Shown here: piece by piece, positions 16,074-23,909 of the stretch
Numbering within the stretch: position 1 is the first letter of the stretch
How the letters are laid out: each line of letters opens with the position of its first letter
Source: Amycolatopsis acididurans
GTDB taxonomy: Bacteria; Actinomycetota; Actinomycetes; Mycobacteriales; Pseudonocardiaceae
Length of the DNA: 57,645 nt
Reading direction: 5' to 3'
Assembly (NCBI RefSeq): GCF_012328925.1
Contig: NZ_JAAXLS010000043.1
Span: 1 to 57,645, forward strand
Notes under the pieces: model-generated
Database searches by the model: none
The model's input: the letters and a program-made list of their open reading frames with translations, nothing else
Told to the model about the DNA's origin: nothing
Position numbers and translations under genes: made by a program

Positions 16074-17261
16074 GTGCCGCAGAGCCCTACGCTGGCTGAC
16101 CTCGTCGCACCCGTCGAGGTCAGCCAGTTCCTTTCCGATGTGGTCGGCGGCTCCTACCGGCGTTTTCCCGGTAAGGAAGGCAGATTCGCCGACCTGGTGC
16201 CCTGGGCCGAGCTGGACCGGGTGCTGCGCCAGCATCGTCTCGAGTTCCCGCGCCTGCGGCTGGCGCGGGACGGCGAGCCGATCCCGGCGCACGAGTACAC
16301 CGAGATGGTCCCCACCCGCCGCACCGGCCTGGTGCCGCGCCTGCGCTCCGGCCAGTTCGCCGAGAAGCTGCGCGCGGGCGCCACCCTGGTGCTGGACTCG
16401 GTGCAGGAGATGTTCGACCCGGTGGCCGAGCTGGCCGTACGGCTGGAGCACGAGCTGCGCGAGCGGATCCAGGTCAATCTCTACGCGGGCTGGGGCAAGA
16501 CGCACGGCTTCGATGTGCACTGGGACGATCACGACGCGTTGATCGTGCAGCTGTCCGGGCGCAAGCGCTGGCGGATGCACGGCGTCACGCGGCCTGCCCC
16601 GCTGCAGCGCGACGTGGAGCTGCCGCCGAAGCCCGAAGGCGAGCCCGTCGAGGACTTCCTGCTGTGCGACGGCGACGTGCTCTACCTGCCGCGCGGCCAG
16701 TGGCACGACGTGTCGGCCATCGGCGAGGAGTCGCTGCACGTGACGATCGGCTTCAACCGCGCCACTGGCGTCGACATGGTGTCCTGGCTGGCCGATCAGC
16801 TGCGCTCCGACGAGATCTTCCGCACCGACCTGCCCCGGTTCGCCACTGCCGGGCAGCGCCGCGCGCACGCGGCCGCCCTGCGGGCCCGGATCCTCGAACT
16901 CGCCGACGACGAGGTCGTCGACCGGTTCCTCGCCGACCGGGACGCGCAGGCTCCGGCGCATCCGCGGCCCGGCCTGCCGTGGTCGGCCACCTCGGATTTG
17001 CTGCCGGACGGCGACGACGCGGTGGTGCGACTGCTCACACCGCGTGCCGTACTGACGCGCGGGGCCGGGACGGTGTCGCTGGCCGCCGACGGCAAGCGGC
17101 TGGTCTTCGCCGAGGCGGCGGCGCCGGTGCTCGAAGTGCTCGCCGACGGCGTGTCCCACCCGGTCAGTGAGCTGGTCGCGGCGGTGCCCTCGCTGGACCG
17201 AGCGACCGTCGTCGCGCTATTGGGCGAGTTGAGCGAACAGGGAGTGTTAGCGCCGCGCTGA
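16074..17261 (+). CDS. JmjC/cupin-type Fe(II)/2-oxoglutarate oxygenase
   Basis: The 395-aa protein belongs to the cupin_4/JmjC group that includes ribosomal oxygenases and peptidyl hydroxylases. The iron ligands are visible: H149-x-D151 in GFDVHWDDHD and the distal H211 in LPRGQWHDV, with SGRKRWRM (161-168) between them offering the basic residue expected for 2-oxoglutarate. The C-terminal approximately 120 residues (VLEVLADGVSHPVSELVAAV to the end) look like a winged-helix domain, as in that family. GTG 16074 is five bases after the 38-aa peptide stop. These enzymes hydroxylate Asp, Asn, His or Arg side chains of proteins. The obvious local substrate is the preceding peptide; ribosomal protein hydroxylation is the alternative. 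Confidence 0.8.
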   Translation: MPQSPTLADLVAPVEVSQFLSDVVGGSYRRFPGKEGRFADLVPWAELDRVLRQHRLEFPRLRLARDGEPIPAHEYTEMVPTRRTGLVPRLRSGQFAEKLRAGATLVLDSVQEMFDPVAELAVRLEHELRERIQVNLYAGWGKTHGFDVHWDDHDALIVQLSGRKRWRMHGVTRPAPLQRDVELPPKPEGEPVEDFLLCDGDVLYLPRGQWHDVSAIGEESLHVTIGFNRATGVDMVSWLADQLRSDEIFRTDLPRFATAGQRRAHAAALRARILELADDEVVDRFLADRDAQAPAHPRPGLPWSATSDLLPDGDDAVVRLLTPRAVLTRGAGTVSLAADGKRLVFAEAAAPVLEVLADGVSHPVSELVAAVPSLDRATVVALLGELSEQGVLAPR

Positions 17262-17272
17262 ACGGGGTACCC

Positions 17273-17291
17273 TTAGGTATGCCTAACCTGA
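17273..17291. promoter_or_regulatory. DtxR/IdeR-like iron box overlapping the start codon of the sucrase/ferredoxin-like gene
   Basis: TTAGGTATGCCTAACCTGA matches the DtxR/IdeR consensus TTAGGTTAGCCTAACCTAA at 16 of 19 positions. The ATG of the next gene (17279-17281) lies inside it. A -10-like TACCCT at 17268-17273 is five bases before that ATG, so a leaderless promoter may be covered directly by the repressor. Iron control of this gene is strongly suggested but not shown. Confidence 0.75.
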
Positions 17292-18229
17292 GCGGTGGTC
17301 GCGAGGGATGTCCCCTCGCGTCGAGCGGATGCGCGACCGTCGCGCGCCTGCTGGGCGGAAACCCCGCAGGCAGCGCCACGTTCATGACGTCCTGGCTGCT
17401 CGTGGAGCAGCCGGGCGCATGGTCGGCGACCGCGCTGGAGACCACGCTCGGCGAGGTGATCCCGCACGACCGGATCAGCGCGTTGCGTGAGGCCGGGATG
17501 CGGCCGCTGCTGGTCCGCAGGCCGGGCAGGCACACCCGCACCGAGGGCGGCCCGGTGACGGTGTTCGTCGGATACGGGCGTCCCGGTGAGCACTGGCTGG
17601 AGCGCATCGAACTGACCGACCGTTCGCAGGTGGCCGACCTCGATCTGGAGGCGGTCGCGCGCGGCGAGCGCGGGCACGGGCAGCCGGTCGATGGTCCGCT
17701 GTTGCTGGTGTGCACCCACGGCGCGAAGGACATGTGCTGCGCGGTGCTCGGCCGTCCGGTGGCCAACGCGCTGGCCGAGGAGCAGCCCGGGCGGGTGTGG
17801 GAGGTCAGTCACGTCGGCGGCGACCGGTGGGCCGGGAACCTGCTGGTGGTGCCGGACGGCTATCTGCACGGTCAGCTCGGCCCCGCCGAGGCGACGCTGG
17901 TCGCGAAGCGTGCCGTACTGGGCCAGGTGTGCCCCGATCACCTGCGGGGACGTACCTCCGCGGTGTCCGGCTGGGAGCAGTCGGCCGAGATCGCGATCCG
18001 GCAGCGCACCGGGCTGACCGGGGTGGACGACGTGGTCGCGGTCGAGGTGCGGCCGGACCGCGACGACTCGCGCGCCGTCGTCGTGGCCGCCGGGGGACAG
18101 GCGTACGAGGTGATCGTGCGGCATCGCACGGGCGTCGCCTCGGACGACAACCGCTGCACCGGCCACATCGCGCTGGCCGCGTATTCGGTCGGCGACATTC
18201 GCACGCTGACCGCCGAAGCCGTCGGTTGA
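17279..18229 (+). CDS. sucrase/ferredoxin-like family protein
   Basis: The 316-aa protein matches the Suc_Fer-like family, a thioredoxin-fold ferredoxin group that binds an iron-sulfur centre. Visible features are CPLASSGCATVARLLGG at the N-terminus, the core VCTHGAKDMCCAVLGRPVAN (cysteines 145, 153, 154), HVGGDRWAGNLLVVPDG and a late CPDHLRGRT. Members often lie in siderophore or iron-regulated loci and are thought to act in electron transfer, possibly ferric reduction. It lies 17 bases after the oxygenase gene and carries its own iron box over the start codon, so it can be transcribed alone or with the cassette. A role as electron donor or as iron-release reductase is inferred. Confidence 0.85.
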   Translation: MPNLSGGREGCPLASSGCATVARLLGGNPAGSATFMTSWLLVEQPGAWSATALETTLGEVIPHDRISALREAGMRPLLVRRPGRHTRTEGGPVTVFVGYGRPGEHWLERIELTDRSQVADLDLEAVARGERGHGQPVDGPLLLVCTHGAKDMCCAVLGRPVANALAEEQPGRVWEVSHVGGDRWAGNLLVVPDGYLHGQLGPAEATLVAKRAVLGQVCPDHLRGRTSAVSGWEQSAEIAIRQRTGLTGVDDVVAVEVRPDRDDSRAVVVAAGGQAYEVIVRHRTGVASDDNRCTGHIALAAYSVGDIRTLTAEAVG

Positions 18230-18256
18230 CTTCGACCTTACTCGAGGTTCTACGGT
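18226..18256 (+). promoter_or_regulatory. MerR-type promoter with a 19-base spacer and internal inverted repeat
   Basis: TTGACT (18226-18231) and TACGGT (18251-18256) are separated by 19 bases. Within the spacer lies ACTTCGA-N6-TCGAGGT (18229-18248), an inverted repeat with one mismatch. An elongated spacer carrying a dyad is the hallmark of MerR-family controlled promoters. It would drive the oxidoreductase gene at 18290. No MerR gene is in the window. Confidence 0.55.
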
Positions 18257-18289
18257 CGTTTGTGGAGCCGTTCGAGTAGGGAAGTGGTT

Positions 18290-19255
18290 GTGGTGCGGGC
18301 GATCCGGGTGCACGAGTTCGGCGGGCCGGAAGTGCTGGTGTGCGAGGAGATTCCCGATCCGGTCGCCGGGCCGGGGCAGGTCGTGGTGGGTCTCGAGGCG
18401 GCGGACGTCATCTATCTCGACACGCTGTTGCGCCAAGGCTGGGGGCAGGAGATCTTCCCCCGCGAGCCGCCCTACGTGCCCGGCGGTGGTGGCGCGGGCG
18501 AGGTGCTGTCCGTGGGCGGCGGCGTGGATCCGGGCTGGGTCGGCCGGCGCGTCGTGGCCAGGACGTCCAGTGGTTACGCGGAACGGATCGTCGCCTCGGT
18601 CGAGGACATCGTGGAAGTCCCGGACGGGCTCGGCGCTCGGGAGGCGGCGGCCGTGCTGCACGACGGCGTCACCGCGCTGATGCTGACCGGCAGGGCGCCG
18701 GTCCGGGCGAGCGAACGGGTGCTCGTGACGGCGGCGACCGGCGGGGCCGGTTCGCTGGTGGTGCAGCTGGCGCACAACGCGGGGGCACAGGTCGTCGCCG
18801 CGGCCAGGGGCAGGCGCAAGCTCGCGCTGGCCCGTCAACTGGGCGCGGACCTCGCCATCGACTACTCCCAGGACGGTTGGCAGGACTGGGTTCGCGACGC
18901 GGTGGGCGGTGTCGACCTGGCCTTCGACGGTGCGGGCGGCGCACTCGGCGTCGCGGCGTTCGAAGCGGTGGCCGACGGCGGCCGCTTCGTCACCTACGGC
19001 ACGTCGAACGGCGGGTTCGCCGACATCGATCCGCAGGCCGCCGCGCGACGGCGGGTGTGCGTGATCAACGCGCTGGAATCCGGGCCACCCGCCAACGACG
19101 TCGTGCGGGACCTGCTCGAGAAGGCGCTCGCGCTGACCGCCGAACGCCGGATCCGCCCGCACATCGGTGCGACGTACCCGTTGGGCCGGGCCCGTGACGC
19201 GCACGCGGCGCTCGCGAATCGTGCCGTGCTCGGAAAGTCGCTGCTCATCGTCTGA
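18290..19255 (+). CDS. zinc-type MDR / quinone oxidoreductase
   Basis: This medium-chain dehydrogenase/reductase of about 321 aa uses NADPH. It has the GroES-like N-domain (IRVHEFGGPEVLVCEEIPDP; GGGGAGEVLSVGG), the Rossmann motif VTAATGGAGSLVVQLAHNAGAQVVAAARG and the hydrophobic FDGAGGALG strand of quinone-reductase members. Catalytic zinc cysteines are not evident, so a quinone or enone reductase is more likely than an alcohol dehydrogenase. GTG 18290 lies at good distance from AGGGA; GTG 18293, giving the family-like start RAIRVHEFG, is equally possible. The MerR-type promoter upstream suggests induction by a reactive or redox-active compound. Confidence 0.85.
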   Translation: MVRAIRVHEFGGPEVLVCEEIPDPVAGPGQVVVGLEAADVIYLDTLLRQGWGQEIFPREPPYVPGGGGAGEVLSVGGGVDPGWVGRRVVARTSSGYAERIVASVEDIVEVPDGLGAREAAAVLHDGVTALMLTGRAPVRASERVLVTAATGGAGSLVVQLAHNAGAQVVAAARGRRKLALARQLGADLAIDYSQDGWQDWVRDAVGGVDLAFDGAGGALGVAAFEAVADGGRFVTYGTSNGGFADIDPQAAARRRVCVINALESGPPANDVVRDLLEKALALTAERRIRPHIGATYPLGRARDAHAALANRAVLGKSLLIV

Positions 19256-19259
19256 GAAT

Positions 19260-19282
19260 CTCGATACCGGCGAAGTATCGAG
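19260..19282. promoter_or_regulatory. perfect 8-base inverted repeat between the MDR and decarboxylase-like genes
   Basis: CTCGATAC (19260-19267) and GTATCGAG (19275-19282) form a perfect inverted repeat with a seven-base centre, starting five bases after the MDR stop. There is no T-run after it, so it is more likely an operator for the downstream gene than an intrinsic terminator. Confidence 0.4.
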
Positions 19283-19326
19283 TTCACTCGACGGGTGTTG
19301 GACACCTGCGTGCGTGCCGGGGAACC

Positions 19327-20310
19327 ATGGAAGGCATGAGAATCGGATGTTTTCGTTACGACACAACGGATTTCCTGTTCGAGGAGCCCCCGAGTCTCGA
19401 CGGTGAGCCGGCCAAGACCGACACCGCCGCCACGCTGCCGGAGATCTTCGAACGGATGATCCGTGGTCGCGAGTTCGACATCGGCGAACTCGGGCTGACG
19501 TTCTATCTGCGCCTGCTGGAAGAAGATTCCCCGTTCGTCGCCCTGCCGATCTTCCCTAACCGGGTGTTCCGGCATTCGTGCGTGTTCGTCAACGTGGCCG
19601 GCGGAATCCGGACGCCGGCCGATCTGGTGGGCAAAACCATCGGCGAGTTCGGTATCTACGGCCAGGACTCGGGAGTGTGGGCCAAGGGCATTCTTTCGGA
19701 CGAGTACGGCTTCCGGCCCGACCTCAACCGCTGGGTGATCGGCGGTCTCGACCGTCCAGCCCCGCCGTTCGATTTCGTGCCGCGGCCGGTGCCCTCGGAC
19801 GTCGAGGTCAGCATCGCACGGGAGGATGCGACGCTGAGCGCGATGCTCGACTCCGGCGAGATCGACGCGCTGTTCTCCGCGAACGTCCCGCAGTGCGTGC
19901 TCGACGGATCGCCGAACGTGGCGCGGTTGTTCCCGGACTTCGAACCGCTGGAGCGCGACTATCACCGGCGCACCGGGATCTTCCCGATCATGCACGCGAT
20001 CGTCGTCCGGCGCGATCTGGCGCCCGAGCTCATCCGCGAGGCGTACGAGTTGTTCTCCCACGCGAAGGAGGTGGCCGCCGACCGCTACCGCCGGTACCGG
20101 CGGCTGTATCAGGTCACGACGATGGTGCCCTGGATGAACGCACTGGTCGAGCGCAACGCCGAGCAGTTCACGCAGGACTGGTGGCCCTACGGCATCTCCG
20201 CGAACCGCGCGACGCTCGACACCTATCTGCGCTACCACCACGAGCAGGGCCTGAGCAGCCGCCGGTGGCGAATCGAGGAGATCTTCGCGCCGGAGCTGCT
20301 GGACACCTAG
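19327..20310 (+). CDS. 4,5-dihydroxyphthalate decarboxylase-like protein
   Basis: The 327-aa protein follows the Pht5-type family, which has a periplasmic-binding-protein-like fold. Conserved blocks are REFDIGELGLTFYLRL, ALPIFPNRVFRHSCVFVN, GIRTPADLVGKTIGEFGIYGQDSGVWAKGIL, DEYGF, SGEIDALFSA, RRTGIFPIMHAIVVRRDL and DWWPYGISANRATLDTYLRYHHEQGL. Homologues are annotated as 4,5-dihydroxyphthalate decarboxylases or as ABC substrate-binding-like proteins; no signal peptide is visible, which favours a cytosolic enzyme. ATG 19327 is chosen over ATG 19336 because the latter has its purine run too close. The actual substrate is not known; an aromatic acid is suggested by the family. Confidence 0.75.
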   Translation: MEGMRIGCFRYDTTDFLFEEPPSLDGEPAKTDTAATLPEIFERMIRGREFDIGELGLTFYLRLLEEDSPFVALPIFPNRVFRHSCVFVNVAGGIRTPADLVGKTIGEFGIYGQDSGVWAKGILSDEYGFRPDLNRWVIGGLDRPAPPFDFVPRPVPSDVEVSIAREDATLSAMLDSGEIDALFSANVPQCVLDGSPNVARLFPDFEPLERDYHRRTGIFPIMHAIVVRRDLAPELIREAYELFSHAKEVAADRYRRYRRLYQVTTMVPWMNALVERNAEQFTQDWWPYGISANRATLDTYLRYHHEQGLSSRRWRIEEIFAPELLDT

Positions 20311-21389
20311 CCCAATGCCTTGCGGTACGCGGAAACCGTGGCGTCCGCACAGCGACGCCACGTGTAGCCGGCCGCGTGCGCCCGGCGCTGCGCCGACCGC
20401 GAGGCCGCGCGCGGTTCGGCCATGGCCTCACCCAGCGCGTGCACCAGTGCGTCCACGTCGCCGTGGGGCACCAGGTGCGCGTAGCCGCCGGAAATCTCGC
20501 GCAGCGCGGGCACGTCCGTGCACACCACCGGGACGTCGCAGGCCATCGCCTCCAGCACCGGCAGCCCGAAACCCTCGTCCCGGGAGGGCAGCACGAGCGC
20601 CGAAGCGCCCGCCATCACGTTCCGCAGGTCCACTTCGGACAGATAGCCGACGTGCCTTGCCCGTTCGCCGACCGGGAACGAGCCAGGGCCGGTGAACACC
20701 AGCGGCGGCAGCTCCGGCGCCGCCGCGTGCGCCTTCAACAGCCAGTCCAGGCCCTTGCGCGGTCCGGCCGCGCCGACGAAGAGCAGGTACTCCTTCGGCA
20801 GCCGCAGCCGGTCGCGCAGGTCCTTGTTCGGCCGCCGGCCGGTGAACCACGCGGCGTCGACACCGAGCGGGGTGACCACGATCTTGTCGCGGTCGACGCC
20901 GAGCCGCGCCGCGACCGCATCGGCCACGGCCGCGGTCGGCGTGCAGATCGCTTTCGCCCGCGCCGCACCGAGCCGCACCAGTCGCGGAAGCTCGTGGTCG
21001 CTGGGCGCCAGCTCCTCCGGAGCGTCCAGAAACGCGAGGTCGTGGATCGTCAGCACCCCGGCGGCGCGAAACGTGCCCGGCAGCACGAAATTCGTCCCGT
21101 GCACGACGTCCGCCCGACCGGCGAACAGCTCCACCGGCGGGAACGTCGAGTGCAGCCAGCTCTTGCGCAGCAGCCGGGCCGCGACCGGCATGCCCCGTGC
21201 GCGCGCGCCGTGCGGCAGCACGTGCCGTAGCCGCCGCCAGCCGCGCAAGGTGAACGCGACCGCCCGCATGTCCACATCGGACCGCGACGCCAGCTCCTCT
21301 CCGAGCGACGCCGTGTAGCGGCCGACGCCGGTCCGGTTGCCGAGCAACGGGGTGCCGTCCAGCAGCACGCGAAGAGCACGATCAGCCAC
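20307..21389 (-). CDS. GT4-family glycosyltransferase
   Basis: The 360-aa protein has a GT-B fold: an N-terminal domain beginning LRVLLDGTPLLGNRTGVGRYT, HGTNFVLPGTF and LTIHDLAFL, and a C-terminal domain with LLFVGAAGPRKGLDWLL and the EX7E donor motif in DEGFGLPVLEAMA. It transfers a sugar from a nucleotide donor to a lipid-linked or cell-surface glycan in the cytosol. GTG 21389 overlaps the stop of the upstream gene by eight bases (GTGGCTGA), so both are translated together. Its 3' end overlaps the convergent decarboxylase-like gene by four bases. Confidence 0.9.
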   Translation of the reverse strand: MADRALRVLLDGTPLLGNRTGVGRYTASLGEELASRSDVDMRAVAFTLRGWRRLRHVLPHGARARGMPVAARLLRKSWLHSTFPPVELFAGRADVVHGTNFVLPGTFRAAGVLTIHDLAFLDAPEELAPSDHELPRLVRLGAARAKAICTPTAAVADAVAARLGVDRDKIVVTPLGVDAAWFTGRRPNKDLRDRLRLPKEYLLFVGAAGPRKGLDWLLKAHAAAPELPPLVFTGPGSFPVGERARHVGYLSEVDLRNVMAGASALVLPSRDEGFGLPVLEAMACDVPVVCTDVPALREISGGYAHLVPHGDVDALVHALGEAMAEPRAASRSAQRRAHAAGYTWRRCADATVSAYRKALG

Positions 21390-23877
21390 GTCGACGCGCA
21401 ACCTTTCGCACCCGTCCGGCGACCCGCCGCGCCAGCTCCTTCGGCCCGCCGTCGGTGAGGTACTCCCGGACCAGTTCCAGGTCCCGGCGGATGAGTTCCT
21501 TGCCGCGCAGGGGATCCGAGACCACCAGATCCGCCGAACCGGGCAGCCGGTCGGCGGCGGGACGCGGATCGCGGCAGAACTCGACCAGCGGCGTGAGCAC
21601 CTCGGGCCACGCGAACCGCTGCGCGACCGCCTCGATGTTCCGCTTGCAGTCGGCCACGAACTCGCTGTCGTACAGCGCGCGCTCCAGCGCGTCGGCAAGC
21701 GCTTTCTCGTCGGTCGCGGGCACGACGACGCCGAGGTTCTCGGCCCGCACCAGGTCGGCGAACGCGTCCCCGTCCGTGGTGACGATCGGCAGCCCCGCCC
21801 ACAGGTAGTCCAGCACCCTGGTGCGGAAGGCGAACGTGGTCTCCACGTGCTCGAAATGCGTGGTGACCCCGCAGTCGGCGTCCAGCAGCCAGTTCTGCCG
21901 TTCGCCGTAGGGCACCCACTGCTCGTTGAAGAACACGTGCTTGCCGGTCAGCCCGAGCCGGTCGGCCAGCTGGATCGTGCGGGAGCCGATGTCCATCTCG
22001 GCGACCTCGGGGTTCGGGTGTTTCATCCCGAGGAACACCAGCCGCGCGTCCGCGTGCCGTTGCCGCAGCTCGTCCATCGCACGCACCAGCGTGAGCGGGT
22101 CGAACCAGCTGTACACGCCACCGGCCCACAGCACGACGTGATCGCCCTGGTCGAGGCCGAGGGCCGAGCGCAGCCCGGGACCGGTGCGCGCGGGAGGTTC
22201 GGCGGACAGTCCGAACGGGACCACCGACAGCAGCGACTGCGTGGTCGGGTCGGCGTCGTAGAGCCGGGGCGTCAGCCTGCCCATCGCGGCGAGGTGCCCG
22301 AGCCAGAAATGCCGCTGCCGCTCGGAAGCGCACAGGAAGAAGTCGCCGCGCTCCAGTTGCGCGTCGAGCACCTTCGTCACACCGGCCAGGTCCGCGGCAC
22401 GGCGGTCGTCCGGCGCGCTCTTGCCCTGCTCCAGCAGTTCGAGGTGCATCGGGTCGTACAGATCACACACCACGATCTTGTTCGACTCCTTGAGCGCGGG
22501 CGCCATTTCCAGCACGTGCCCCTGCAGAATGACGATGTCGGCCCAGCCGACCGGCTCGGCGAGATCGCGCTTGCGGGCCGCGCTCACCGGGAACGGCGCG
22601 GGCGGGGGGTCGGCCAGCGGGTTCACGGTCACCAGCCGCACGTCGTGCTCGGCCGAGAGCACGGTGGCGATGTTCCAGGCCCGGATCGCGGGGCCGGCCA
22701 TCCGGTCGGTGATCGCGTCGCCGGTGATCACCAGGACCTTGCGCCGCTGCCCGAACAGGCTTTCGATGCCGAACGCCTCGACCAGGATGTCGTGCGCGGC
22801 GAGATAGCGCGGCAGCGGATAGGCGGGCTCCAAAGCCTTGCGCAGCAGGGGAATCAGGTCGGCGTCGGTGCGTACGCGCGCCGCCTGCTCGGCCTTGCGG
22901 GACTCGGTGAGCGAGGGCAGCAGCTCCACGAACTGGTCCACCGCGAGCATGCCGGCCAGCGTCGTGCGCGGCACCGGGACCGGTGACGTGTCGACCGGCC
23001 CGACACCCTTGGCCAGATCGAGCTGGGTCGCGTCCAGTTCGCCACGGGCGGTCGCGCGCCGGACGCACAGTGCGAGCGCCGCGGGCAGCGCCTTCGCGAG
23101 CGTTTCGTCGGAGACGTTCTTGTACAGCGCGGCCAGGGCGTTGCGCTCCAGCAGGAACGTCTCGCGGCCGGTGTCCGGAGCGTCCACTTCGGACATCGTG
23201 GCGTGGTGCCGGTGATAGGCGAGCGACTCTGGCACGAAGCGGACGCGCCAGCCACGCAGGTTCAGCCGCCAGCCGAAATCGACGTCCTCGTAGAACATGA
23301 AGAACCGCTCGTCGAACCCGCCGAGTTCGGCGAACACGGCCGCGCGCACGAACATCGCGGAGCCGGTGGCGAACAGGACGTCCTTACCGGTCTCGTGTTC
23401 CGTCGGAGGTACGTCGGCGAGTGCGCTGCCGGCGTGCCGCTTGTAGCCCATGCCGAACCAGGTCAGGCCCGCGTCCACGAAGTCGACGCCGGTGCCGTCC
23501 CAGTCGAGCACCTTGCTCGCGACGGCGGCCACGGTCGGGTCGGCGGTCAGCGTCTCGACGGCCGCGCGCGCCCAGTCCCGGTGGGGACGGGCGTCGTTGT
23601 TGAGGAACGCGAGCACGGTGCCCTTCGCGTGCTTCGCGCCGAGGTTGCAGCCGCCCGCGAAGCCCAGGTTCTCCGCCGAGGAGATGACCTGCGCACCGGT
23701 CTCCTTGATGCGCGCGACGTCGTCCCCGCCGGAGGCGTTGTCGACGCAGATGATCTCGAGTCGCGGGTATTCCAGCTCGGTGGAGAGCGCACGCAGGCAG
23801 GCGATCGTGTCGTCAGCGCCGCGATAGTTCACCACGATCACCGAGACGAGCGGTAGTTGTGCGTCCCCCTGAGCCAA
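21382..23877 (-). CDS. bifunctional glycosyltransferase: GT2 domain fused to a GT-B (GT4-like) domain
   Basis: The 831-aa protein has two catalytic modules. Residues 1-290 form a GT2 (rhamnosyltransferase-like) domain: VSVIVVNYRG, VDNASGGDD, ENLGFAGGCN, FLNNDARP and GGFDERFFMFYEDVDFGWRL. Residues 370-790 form a GT-B domain: VITGDAITDRMAGPAIRAWNIATVLS, VCDLYDPMHLELLEQG, VLWAGGVYSWFDPLTLVRAM and DYLWAGLPIVTTDGDAFADLV. The start is TTG 23877 after ATGGAGG. The fusion suggests addition of two successive sugars to one acceptor, as in O-antigen-like or arabinogalactan decoration; the sugars are unknown. It is the middle gene of a leftward run of three glycosyltransferase genes. Confidence 0.88.
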   Translation of the reverse strand: MAQGDAQLPLVSVIVVNYRGADDTIACLRALSTELEYPRLEIICVDNASGGDDVARIKETGAQVISSAENLGFAGGCNLGAKHAKGTVLAFLNNDARPHRDWARAAVETLTADPTVAAVASKVLDWDGTGVDFVDAGLTWFGMGYKRHAGSALADVPPTEHETGKDVLFATGSAMFVRAAVFAELGGFDERFFMFYEDVDFGWRLNLRGWRVRFVPESLAYHRHHATMSEVDAPDTGRETFLLERNALAALYKNVSDETLAKALPAALALCVRRATARGELDATQLDLAKGVGPVDTSPVPVPRTTLAGMLAVDQFVELLPSLTESRKAEQAARVRTDADLIPLLRKALEPAYPLPRYLAAHDILVEAFGIESLFGQRRKVLVITGDAITDRMAGPAIRAWNIATVLSAEHDVRLVTVNPLADPPPAPFPVSAARKRDLAEPVGWADIVILQGHVLEMAPALKESNKIVVCDLYDPMHLELLEQGKSAPDDRRAADLAGVTKVLDAQLERGDFFLCASERQRHFWLGHLAAMGRLTPRLYDADPTTQSLLSVVPFGLSAEPPARTGPGLRSALGLDQGDHVVLWAGGVYSWFDPLTLVRAMDELRQRHADARLVFLGMKHPNPEVAEMDIGSRTIQLADRLGLTGKHVFFNEQWVPYGERQNWLLDADCGVTTHFEHVETTFAFRTRVLDYLWAGLPIVTTDGDAFADLVRAENLGVVVPATDEKALADALERALYDSEFVADCKRNIEAVAQRFAWPEVLTPLVEFCRDPRPAADRLPGSADLVVSDPLRGKELIRRDLELVREYLTDGGPKELARRVAGRVRKVARRRG

Positions 23878-23909
23878 CGCCGACCTCCATGCTCACCAGT
23901 GCGCCGAGC

